From Alphaproteobacteria bacterium (GTDB taxonomy: Bacteria > Pseudomonadota > Alphaproteobacteria > UBA9655), in the NCBI GenBank assembly GCA_019748065.1, contig JAIEQB010000053.1:1-43200 (forward strand): a stretch of 43,200 bases of DNA, read 5' to 3'. The notes under the pieces were generated by a model. The model made no database searches. It saw only the letters and a program-made list of their open reading frames with translations, and was not told the DNA's origin. Each line of letters opens with the position of its first letter. Within the stretch, counting starts at the first letter, position 1. Below are positions 8,171 through 14,774 of this stretch, in pieces. The position numbers and the translations under genes were made by a program.

Positions 8171-8386
8171 TTAGTTGTTTTTGGGCAGCACTTCCAGGCA
8201 ATTAATCATACAGGCTTTCCAGCTGACATCATTGCTTTGTTTTGTTTTACATTCATCTGAACAGTGGTCTCGCATGCTTGGCGCCCAGTTCTGTAAGTAC
8301 TCTGGAGCCATACCCTGAGCGGATTCAAGACCTACGAAACTGATCCCAAGGATCAGCGCTGATGTTTGGAGAAATTTATTCTTCAT
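8171..8386 (-). CDS. Exported twin-CX3C microprotein
   Basis: A 71-residue protein with a signal peptide (MKNKFLQTSALILGISFVGL, probable cleavage after AQG at residue 25), leaving a mature peptide of about 46 residues. It contains two CX3C motifs, C42-C46 and C59-C63, separated by 12 residues, consistent with a helical hairpin joined by two disulfides. I do not recognise a bacterial family. A ribosome site AAAGGA lies 8 nt before the ATG. The gene is monocistronic, divergent from frr, with a structured leader upstream (8425-8493). Two disulfides imply a DsbA-type oxidising periplasm or an extracellular target. Confidence 0.65.
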   Translation of the reverse strand: MKNKFLQTSALILGISFVGLESAQGMAPEYLQNWAPSMRDHCSDECKTKQSNDVSWKACMINCLEVLPKNN

Positions 8387-8424
8387 GGTGATATTCCTTT
8401 CATAAAGTTGTTAAGCCCATAAAA

Positions 8425-8493
8425 CACAGAGAGGGGTGGGCAATTTGGTCGACTCTGTGAGTTCGATTGACGTCTCCCCGCTGTGCCCACCCC
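8425..8493 (-). other. Structured leader upstream of the twin-CX3C gene
   Basis: Two long perfect complementarities cross each other: CACAGAG (8425-8431) with CTCTGTG (8453-8459), and GGGGTGGGCA (8433-8442) with TGCCCACCCC (8484-8493). They can form a pseudoknot or alternate. On the minus strand this is 39 nt upstream of the twin-CX3C start. The rest of 8387-8838 holds no ORF I can support and must contain the frr promoter. Confidence 0.35.
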
Positions 8494-8838
8494 ATTGATG
8501 GAAACGGTTAGAAACGCTGGGGGGAGAGTGATTGTTCTGACTTTGTCCATATGGTTTTCATATACTCTATTTAAGGTTCTAAATTATTTGATCTGATAAT
8601 AAAGCAAAAACGTTGATATTTCGTTAAATTGGCATAACAAGCACGTTTTTAACACTGAAGGGCAATCTGTGATTTTTTAACCTTTTGCATCCTGCTTTGA
8701 TGGCAAGTTTTCATACTTTATACCATCACACCTTGGGACTAAACATCTAAGGTCCGTGAAAAAAAACTTTCCTCTTTGCCTCACAATTGCGTATAGTCTG
8801 AAGATCAATAATAAAATGAGGATTGTGAGAATCAAGAA

Positions 8839-9396
8839 ATGAGTCAAAACATTATTCCTGAATTAAAGAAGCGCATGACAGCTGCCTTTGACGTCGTCCA
8901 TAAGGACTTTTCCGGCTTAAGAACCGGGCGTGCCTCTCCAACACTTTTAGAATCCGTGACTGTGGACGCCTATGGAAGTCGCATGCACATTAATCAAGTG
9001 GGCAACATTAACATCCCTGAACCCCGGCTTCTAACCGTCCAAGTGTGGGATGAATCTTTAGCTCCAGCTGTGGAAAAGGCTATCCGCGAAGCAGGCCTTG
9101 GACTTAACCCCTCGGCAGCGGGCGCTGTGATCCGTGTTCCCCTTCCTGAATTAAGTGAAGAGCGCCGAAAAGAATTAGTAAAGGTGGCAGGAAAATATGC
9201 GGAACAAGGACGTATAGCTATCCGCAATATTCGACGTGATGGGATGGATCAAATCAAAACCATGGAACGCGACAGTCATATTTCCGAAGATGATTCCCAC
9301 CGTCTTTCTGATGAAATTCAAAAAGTTACTGATGAGTTTATTAAAAAGGTAGATGAGGCACTTTCCCATAAAGAAAAAGAAATTCTTCAAGTATGA
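8839..9396 (+). CDS. frr: Ribosome recycling factor
   Basis: A 185-residue protein that, with EF-G, splits the post-termination ribosome. Family blocks are evident: [18 protein letters not shown] near the N-terminus, [25 protein letters not shown] in the middle and [13 protein letters not shown] with AIRNIRRDG at the start of the C-terminal helix bundle. Length matches the family. It opens the frr-uppS-cdsA-cca operon; its stop overlaps the first possible uppS start (ATGA). Confidence 0.97.
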   Translation: MSQNIIPELKKRMTAAFDVVHKDFSGLRTGRASPTLLESVTVDAYGSRMHINQVGNINIPEPRLLTVQVWDESLAPAVEKAIREAGLGLNPSAAGAVIRVPLPELSEERRKELVKVAGKYAEQGRIAIRNIRRDGMDQIKTMERDSHISEDDSHRLSDEIQKVTDEFIKKVDEALSHKEKEILQV

Positions 9397-10127
9397 GGCA
9401 CCCCTCCATGAATGACCAGCATCTCACGAAAATTCCCCAACATGTGGCTATCATTATGGATGGCAATGGAAGATGGGCACGTCAGCAATCCCTTTCTCGC
9501 CTAGAGGGTCATAAGAAGGGTAGTGAGGTCGCCCGTGACATTGTGACAGCCGCATCGCGCATTGGTATTTCCTATCTTACTCTTTATGCCTTTTCTTCCG
9601 AAAACTGGCGTCGAGATCCGAATGAAGTTACGGGACTTATGGCTCTTTTACAGCACTACCTTGAAACAGAAGCTGAAGAACTTCATAAAGAAGGCGTGCG
9701 CCTAAAGGTCATTGGGGAGAGGACCCTTCTTCCCAATACCATCCTCAACCTTATCAATCATGTTGAAGAGCTCACCAAAAACAACAAAGCCCTTACCCTT
9801 CAAATGGCCATCAGCTATGGAAGCCGAGCTGAAATTATACATGCCATTCAAGAAATTGCTCAGAAGGTTCGCGATCGACGGTTGGATGCGGAAGAGATTA
9901 CGGAGAAAATCCTTGAACAGCATCTCTATACCTCTGGTGTTCCTGATCCTGACCTTATGATTCGCACCAGTGGCGAGCAACGCATTAGCAATTATCTTTT
10001 GTGGCAAATGGCTTATACAGAGCTGGTTTTTGTGGACAAGTTCTGGCCTGATTTTACGCCTGAAGACTTTATGGAAACCCTTTTAACCTATCAAAACAGA
10101 GAGAGACGTTTTGGCACGGCGGCCTAA
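9393..10127 (+). CDS. uppS: Undecaprenyl diphosphate synthase (isoprenyl transferase)
   Basis: This enzyme extends farnesyl diphosphate with isopentenyl units to make the C55 lipid carrier for peptidoglycan and other envelope polymers. The catalytic segment [13 protein letters not shown] is near the N-terminus, followed by [18 protein letters not shown] and the C-terminal [20 protein letters not shown]. Two starts compete: ATG 9393, overlapping frr by 4 nt, and ATG 9408, which has GAGG 9 nt upstream and begins MNDQHLTK; both leave the enzyme intact. It overlaps cdsA by 17 nt. Confidence 0.96.
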   Translation: MRHPSMNDQHLTKIPQHVAIIMDGNGRWARQQSLSRLEGHKKGSEVARDIVTAASRIGISYLTLYAFSSENWRRDPNEVTGLMALLQHYLETEAEELHKEGVRLKVIGERTLLPNTILNLINHVEELTKNNKALTLQMAISYGSRAEIIHAIQEIAQKVRDRRLDAEEITEKILEQHLYTSGVPDPDLMIRTSGEQRISNYLLWQMAYTELVFVDKFWPDFTPEDFMETLLTYQNRERRFGTAA

Positions 10128-10785
10128 ATTTCGCAAAAATAAAAACTTCCAGACCCGCCTTCTTTCTGCGGCCCTTCTCATTCCTCTCTCCCTTGGTCTT
10201 ATCTATATGGGCCCCCCTGTCAGCTTAATCCTTGGTGGAATCGTAATTTTTTGCCTTTTTATTGAATGGGGTCTTTTATGCTTTAAAAGCCCTCTTCCCT
10301 TTTTTCAAAAACTTCTTTTTATTGTTTTGGGCACTTTTTACGTGGCTTTCTCTATCTACTGGGTTATTCCCTACCTGGCCTTGAGCGAAGGTTGGAAGTT
10401 TATCTTCTGGCTTTTATTCCTTGTGTGGAGCACCGATAGTTTTGCCTACCTTGGAGGCCGTATGATGGGAGGTCCCAAGCTTGCCCCTTCTATCAGCCCC
10501 AACAAAACCTGGTCCGGCTTTATGACTGGCATGGTGGGGGGAGTCCTTGTGGGGTATAGCGCGAGCCTTTGGCTTTTACCTGGTATTTTTTCATTTATTG
10601 CCATCATTGTTTTGGTACTTGTGGCCCAAGCTGGCGACCTTCTTGAATCCCAAGCCAAGCGGTGGAGCCAGGTAAAAGATTCAAGTTCTCTCATTCCTGG
10701 CCATGGCGGCTTTTTAGACCGACTAGATAGTTTTCTCGCGGTCTCTTTTGCTCTTGCCCTTTGGCAAATCCTGCACCTCTCATGA
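10111..10785 (+). CDS. cdsA: Phosphatidate cytidylyltransferase
   Basis: It makes CDP-diacylglycerol from phosphatidic acid and CTP, the entry point to bacterial phospholipids. The protein has 224 residues with about six to seven transmembrane segments. The CdsA signature is intact at the C-terminus: AKRWSQVKDSSSLIPGHGG followed by FLDRLDS, and SPNKTWSG lies upstream. Translation seems to start at TTG (10111), inside the uppS 3' end, with GAGAGA just ahead. The stop shares ATGA with the cca start. Confidence 0.94.
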   Translation: MARRPKFRKNKNFQTRLLSAALLIPLSLGLIYMGPPVSLILGGIVIFCLFIEWGLLCFKSPLPFFQKLLFIVLGTFYVAFSIYWVIPYLALSEGWKFIFWLLFLVWSTDSFAYLGGRMMGGPKLAPSISPNKTWSGFMTGMVGGVLVGYSASLWLLPGIFSFIAIIVLVLVAQAGDLLESQAKRWSQVKDSSSLIPGHGGFLDRLDSFLAVSFALALWQILHLS

Positions 10786-11993
10786 AAAAACTAACTGCTG
10801 GATGGTTAAAATTGCCCGGTCTTCAACGGCTTTTTACCCTTTTTCTCCAAGAAGGGGCAACTCTTCGCCTTGTGGGCGGGTCCGTACGGGATGGCCTCCT
10901 AGGGCTTCCGACAAATGATATTGATCTGGCGATTGACCGTCCCCCTCAATGGGTCTTAGATATCCTGATCAAAAACCATATTAAAGCCATTCCGACCGGC
11001 TTTGAGCACGGCACCATTACGGCTGTCTTAGACAAGCAACCCTATCAAATCACCACCTTACGCCTTGACATTAAAACCTTTGGACGCAAGGCAGAAGTTA
11101 CTTTCACGGAAGATTGGATCCAGGACGCTCAAAGGCGCGATTTCACCATCAACGCTCTTTACGCAGATAAGGAAGGCCACCTCTTTGATCCTGTGGGAGG
11201 GATTAAAGATCTTGAAGAGCACCGGGTAAGATTTATTGGAGATGCTTCCCAGAGAATTAAGGAAGACTACTTACGTATTCTGCGATTTTTTCGCTTTTCC
11301 GCCCGTTTTGGGAGGGAGCCCTATAGCCCAGAGGGGTTGGAGGCTTGCCGTGAATTTGCCTCCCACTTACCCCATCTCGCCCGCGAGCGCGTCACCGATG
11401 AATTCTTACAGATCTTAGAGCTCCCCGCTCCTCTCTATGCGCTGGAGGCTATGAAAGAAACGGGCGTTTTGCCTTATATCTTTCATCCCAAAGTATGGGA
11501 GGACTTCAAAACACTTCTATTGCTTGAAGAAGCCATGGGAATGGCCCCCAATCCTATCTTAAGACTGGCCTCCTTTCACCCTCTTTTAAGTGAACTCAAA
11601 TCCCACCTGCGCCTTTCAAAGGTCCAAACCACAAAGCTTAGTTTCTTATTAAAAGAGCATGATCCCATAACCATAGACTCATACAAGCATTTCGCCTACC
11701 TTTGGGGGAAAGAGTGCACCTTTGATGCCGCTACCTTGCAAACCGGCTATCGCCTTGTCTTTGAAGAAATCTCTTTAAAGGATGGGACGGTTTTTCTAAA
11801 CCATCTGCAAACCCTCTTAAGTGACTTCTCTATTCCTGTTTTTCCTCTTAAGGGGCGCGACCTCCTGGCCCTCCATATCAAGCCAGGAGAGAGCGTTGGT
11901 GAGCTTTTAAAGACTATTGAAAACTGGTGGATTTCTGAGAACTTTGCTCCTGATAAAAAGGCGTGTATTGAGTATTTGAAGAGCCTTCTTTAA
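10782..11993 (+). CDS. cca: CCA tRNA nucleotidyltransferase / poly(A) polymerase family
   Basis: A class II nucleotidyltransferase of 403 residues that adds or repairs the tRNA 3' CCA end. The head domain shows RLVGGSVRDGLLG, the metal-binding DIDLAID pair, RRDFTINALYAD and the neck motif DYLRILRFFRFSARFG. I start it at ATG 10782, overlapping the cdsA stop (ATGA), rather than at TTG 10761. A poly(A) polymerase cannot be fully excluded by eye, but the alphaproteobacterial CCA-adding form is most likely. The usual alphaproteobacterial follow-on genes of this operon (dxr, rseP, bamA) are not here. Confidence 0.88.
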   Translation: MKKLTAGWLKLPGLQRLFTLFLQEGATLRLVGGSVRDGLLGLPTNDIDLAIDRPPQWVLDILIKNHIKAIPTGFEHGTITAVLDKQPYQITTLRLDIKTFGRKAEVTFTEDWIQDAQRRDFTINALYADKEGHLFDPVGGIKDLEEHRVRFIGDASQRIKEDYLRILRFFRFSARFGREPYSPEGLEACREFASHLPHLARERVTDEFLQILELPAPLYALEAMKETGVLPYIFHPKVWEDFKTLLLLEEAMGMAPNPILRLASFHPLLSELKSHLRLSKVQTTKLSFLLKEHDPITIDSYKHFAYLWGKECTFDAATLQTGYRLVFEEISLKDGTVFLNHLQTLLSDFSIPVFPLKGRDLLALHIKPGESVGELLKTIENWWISENFAPDKKACIEYLKSLL

Positions 11994-12019
11994 GGACGTT
12001 TTATCAAATCAACAAGGTT

Positions 12020-12532
12020 CTACCTTTGCTTAAAATACGCCTCAAGACATGCAAGTCCTAAGCGGAGATCCCCTGCTCTTCCCAATAGAAAAAATGGAAG
12101 GCCAGAAGTATAGAGATCTGCCTCGTAAAACACAACATGCATCACGGTCCTGTAAGGACGTGGTCCTGCTTGCTTGAGTGCCTCTAAGGCTTGGCGCCAG
12201 GCTTTGATCCGTTTTCTCTCTTTCCTTTCGGAAAAAAATTCAGAATACCCCGCACGTTCAAGAAGCAAAGAACTACGGCGTGATCGAAAAGGCTGCCCCA
12301 GGCAACCTTCATAAAGATAAGCAATCTCCGAAAAAGACCGTCCCGCTTCATAAAGAGGTTCAGAGATCAGTCCTTTCGCATAAAAAATTCCAAGTAAAGA
12401 CCCTGTAAGAGGCATCTCCTTAGGATTTCCTTTTTTGAAAAGCGTCCGCCGCTTTTGCTGCAAAGCCTCCGTTCCTTTATCGATGACCTCTCTATTTAAG
12501 TTAGGCCTGCCGCGTCTTTGATATGATGTCAT
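12020..12532 (-). CDS. Basic protein of unknown function
   Basis: A 170-residue arginine/lysine-rich protein not recognised with confidence. It opens MTSYQRRGRPNLNRE. The block PLTGSLLGIFYAKGLISEPLYEAGRSF (residues about 56-82) resembles a helical segment of uncharacterised alphaproteobacterial proteins written roughly as G-L-I-x3-x-Y-x-A-G, but no function attaches to it. Codon use looks like its neighbours, and it has a near-perfect ribosome site, AGGAGG 6 nt before the ATG, so it is very likely expressed. It is convergent with cca (26 nt apart) and divergent from the exported HicA-like gene. Confidence 0.7.
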   Translation of the reverse strand: MTSYQRRGRPNLNREVIDKGTEALQQKRRTLFKKGNPKEMPLTGSLLGIFYAKGLISEPLYEAGRSFSEIAYLYEGCLGQPFRSRRSSLLLERAGYSEFFSERKERKRIKAWRQALEALKQAGPRPYRTVMHVVFYEADLYTSGLPFFLLGRAGDLRLGLACLEAYFKQR

Positions 12533-12560
12533 AGCTCACCTCCTGTAAAAGCTATGATTT

Positions 12561-12838
12561 CATAAATGAAAACAAATCTGCAATTTTCTGAATTGGCCAT
12601 TTGTAAGAATTTTTCCTTACAGTATTCAATGAAAAAATTTATAAAACTTGCAAAGTGACAAATAAATCACTATAAAATACTATATTATTTTTTATTTGAA
12701 GGATGTTAATTATGAGTTCTTTTACAGCTAACTTTTTGAAGTTTTTAGGAAATTCAACAGCAATGATGCTGTTATTTTTACCTGCTGTTTCAGCCATGCA
12801 TGAGGAACGCAAAATAAGTAGTTCAATAACAGCTTCTT
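12561..12838 (+). repeat. Direct duplication, copy 1 (promoter plus signal-peptide region)
   Basis: About 278 nt that recur almost unchanged at 14497-14774, offset 1936. The identical part covers the promoter, leader, ribosome site and the first 40 or so codons. Only a few substitutions are seen (for example the CCT/CAT codon in the signal peptide). After 12838 the first copy has a 15-nt in-frame insertion and the coding regions diverge. Confidence 0.9.
12648..12676 (+). promoter_or_regulatory. Sigma-70 promoter of first HicA-like effector gene
   Basis: TTGCAA (12648-12653), a 17-nt spacer, then TATAAA (12671-12676). The predicted start near 12683 leaves a leader of about 30 nt with GAAGG before the ATG at 12712. 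A small inverted repeat TGTAAG...CTTACA (12602-12621) lies upstream and could be an operator. Confidence 0.6.
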
Positions 12839-14370
12839 CTAACAGTCCTTGTCCTGTTGATCCTATCGCACAAGAGAGAACAGATTGTGTGACAAATAAA
12901 AATAAAGTAATTGCAGGACTTATACGAGAAGTTAAGATTCTGCAAGCCCATGAATCAGATGAGATTGGACGCATCATAGACGACGATACACCATTCGAGG
13001 TCACCAGAATCATTGGTAAAAATCTGCAGTTTAATGAGAATATATTATTCACTTTAGAAAAATTTCAAACAAATCAGTTAAGTGAAAGCACCGCTCTAAA
13101 AAGAATATTACGCCTAAGATATAATTTTATATGTTCCAGATACAAAAATGATTCTATCTTTCATGACACCCCTTCTACACAAGAGACTAGTGAACATCTA
13201 GCATATGATAGAATGAATCTAAGCACTGATAGATATCAAACATATACTAGAATTATTCTAGGTATAGCCTCTATGGTAGATTTAAGAACTCTACCAGCGA
13301 ATACAAAAACATATTTGAGAGCTTCACCAACAATATGTTCACTACTAGAAGATAGTTCTAAAGATATAGGTCACCCTAACGAGGCGTTTATGCCACAAGT
13401 AACTACAGATAGCTCAATGAAGGACAGAGAGTACTTTATAACGCATATATTAAATTCAGAGGAAGTATTATTAACAAGTTACTCAAGTTTTTGCAAAGAG
13501 ATTAGAATAGTTAGGATAACACCCTATGAAAAAAAATTATTGAACCCAAAATGGCAACATCCCTATGCTTTATCTGAGCTTCCCTACCCTGAATTTTTAA
13601 AACCTTATCCAGCTGAAAGGAGTAAGCGCGCTCCTTTAGTAGCTTCCGCCTCTTCTTCCTCCTCTTCCTCCTCTTCCTCCTCTTCCTCCTCTTCCTCCTC
13701 TTCCTCTTCTTCCACCCTTTCCTCCTCTTTTACTTCTTTTGCTTCTTTCTCTTCAGTGGATACACCCCCTTCTATTGGGTTTTCTTCTTCCGAACCCTTA
13801 GAGGAGCTTCAAAAGCCAGCAGCTTTTTTAACCCTAGAAGAGCCTTCTTTACCTGTTACTGTAAGCACCACGGATTCGCCCTTAACTTCAACAGATAGTG
13901 AGCCTACTTCAAGCAGACCTGAAGATAACTCAACAACAGCCTCCTCTAGCACATCTCCTCTCGAAGAGTTCCAGTTAGAAACAGCTCAACCCGAGGAAAA
14001 TCAAACTTCAGAAGTTGCTCAAATACGACCTAGAGGAATGCGAGCATTTCATAGTAGAGCACCAGAGACAACTCCTAACCAATTTGTCCCCCTTAAAGGA
14101 AAGCATCTAAAAACCCTAGAAAGTTTGTTTGATAAAAAATTGTTTTCTTCTGTGAAATATAAAAAGCTTGCAGCACTTTGGCGCTTTATTAATGGCCCTG
14201 ACAGCATTAAAAATGCCTCTTCTGGAGGCTCACATAAGGCGCTTCTTGACCAAAATGGAAAAGTCGTCACGGGCATTTTTGCCCATGGAGAGGCTCAAAC
14301 ATTTGGAAAATCTTCAATTCAGTATGTAAGAGACGCCTTTAATCAGATTGGTTATGGCCCAACGAGATAA
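12712..14370 (+). CDS. Exported protein with poly-Ser linker and C-terminal HicA-like domain
   Basis: A 552-residue protein in four parts. Residues 1-30 are a signal peptide (hydrophobic core MMLLFLPAVSA). Residues 30-305 form a body I do not recognise, conserved in the tandem paralogue (for example DLRTLPANTKTYLRASPT and WQHPYALSELPYPEFLKPYP). Then comes a low-complexity Ser/Thr/Glu-rich linker with a run of about 20 serines. The last 75 residues resemble HicA mRNA interferases: helix KLAALWRFING, GGSHKALLD with H508 at the catalytic-His position, strands ending FAHG, and closing helix SSIQYVRDAFNQIGYG. The start at 12712 has GAAGG 9 nt upstream; ATG 12703 touches that ribosome site. No HicB-like gene adjoins. 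I infer a secreted RNase-like effector; the export route and activity are unproven. Confidence 0.7.
   Translation: MSSFTANFLKFLGNSTAMMLLFLPAVSAMHEERKISSSITASSNSPCPVDPIAQERTDCVTNKNKVIAGLIREVKILQAHESDEIGRIIDDDTPFEVTRIIGKNLQFNENILFTLEKFQTNQLSESTALKRILRLRYNFICSRYKNDSIFHDTPSTQETSEHLAYDRMNLSTDRYQTYTRIILGIASMVDLRTLPANTKTYLRASPTICSLLEDSSKDIGHPNEAFMPQVTTDSSMKDREYFITHILNSEEVLLTSYSSFCKEIRIVRITPYEKKLLNPKWQHPYALSELPYPEFLKPYPAERSKRAPLVASASSSSSSSSSSSSSSSSSSSSSTLSSSFTSFASFSSVDTPPSIGFSSSEPLEELQKPAAFLTLEEPSLPVTVSTTDSPLTSTDSEPTSSRPEDNSTTASSSTSPLEEFQLETAQPEENQTSEVAQIRPRGMRAFHSRAPETTPNQFVPLKGKHLKTLESLFDKKLFSSVKYKKLAALWRFINGPDSIKNASSGGSHKALLDQNGKVVTGIFAHGEAQTFGKSSIQYVRDAFNQIGYGPTR
13654..13698 (+). repeat. Nine-base tandem repeat (TCTTCCTCC x5) encoding poly-Ser
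   Basis: Five perfect consecutive copies of TCTTCCTCC, with imperfect copies on each side, encode the serine run of the exported HicA-like protein. Because the unit is a multiple of three, slippage would lengthen or shorten the linker without shifting the frame. Confidence 0.85.
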
Positions 14371-14384
14371 CGATAGTCTTATCT

Positions 14385-14503
14385 AAGCTTACGTAGGCTT
14401 TTGTTTCAAGTTCATTTGTTGAAAATGAAACAGGAATGCTCCAAAGACAATGCATAGTAATCATGGCCACCCATAAGCAAAGTTCTTGAGATAGTCCATA
14501 AAT
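14385..14503 (-). pseudogene. Decayed fragment of a duplicated EamA transporter gene
   Basis: The first 85 nt resemble the 3' end of the intact EamA gene at about 16385-16470 (shared core TTTTGTTTCAA, TTCATTTGTTGA, AATGCATA). The next 38 nt (14466-14503) match a separate internal piece at about 16712-16748 (core AGCAAAGTTCTTGA). Some 240 nt between these pieces are deleted and the frame is lost. It joins directly to copy 2 of the duplicated promoter. Confidence 0.75.
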
Positions 14504-14774
14504 AAAAGCGAATCTGCAATTTTCTGAATTGGCCATTTGTAAGAATTTTTCCTTACAGTATTCAATGAAAAAATTTATAAAACTTGCAAAGTGACAAATA
14601 AATCACTATAAAATACTATATTATTTTTTATTTGAAGGATGTTAATTATGAGTTCTTTTACAGCTAACTTTTTGAAGTTTTTAGGAAATTCAACAGCAAT
14701 GATGCTGTTATTTTTACATGCTGTTTCAGCCATGCATGAGGAACGCGAAATAAGTAGTTCAATAACAGCTTCTT
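14497..14774 (+). repeat. Direct duplication, copy 2 (promoter plus signal-peptide region)
   Basis: Second copy of the 12561-12838 segment. It begins exactly at the edge of the EamA remnant, which marks the duplication junction, and ends inside the coding region where the two paralogues diverge. Confidence 0.9.
14584..14612 (+). promoter_or_regulatory. Sigma-70 promoter of second HicA-like effector gene
   Basis: Same TTGCAA / 17 nt / TATAAA arrangement as the first copy, at 14584-14589 and 14607-14612. Identity of the two promoters predicts co-expression of the paralogues. Confidence 0.6.

Noticed and set aside
8433-8493. tRNA-like or tmRNA-like structure
   Set aside because: A 10-bp closing stem and a TTCGATT string are present, but there is no D-arm, anticodon arm or CCA-type end.
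12020-12532. HicB-type antitoxin partner for the HicA-like proteins
   Set aside because: The gene is adjacent and divergent but has no HicB fold pattern or recognisable DNA-binding domain; it is a basic helical protein of unknown kind.
13654-13698. Phase-variable repeat
   Set aside because: The unit is nine bases, so changes in copy number keep the frame and cannot switch the gene off.
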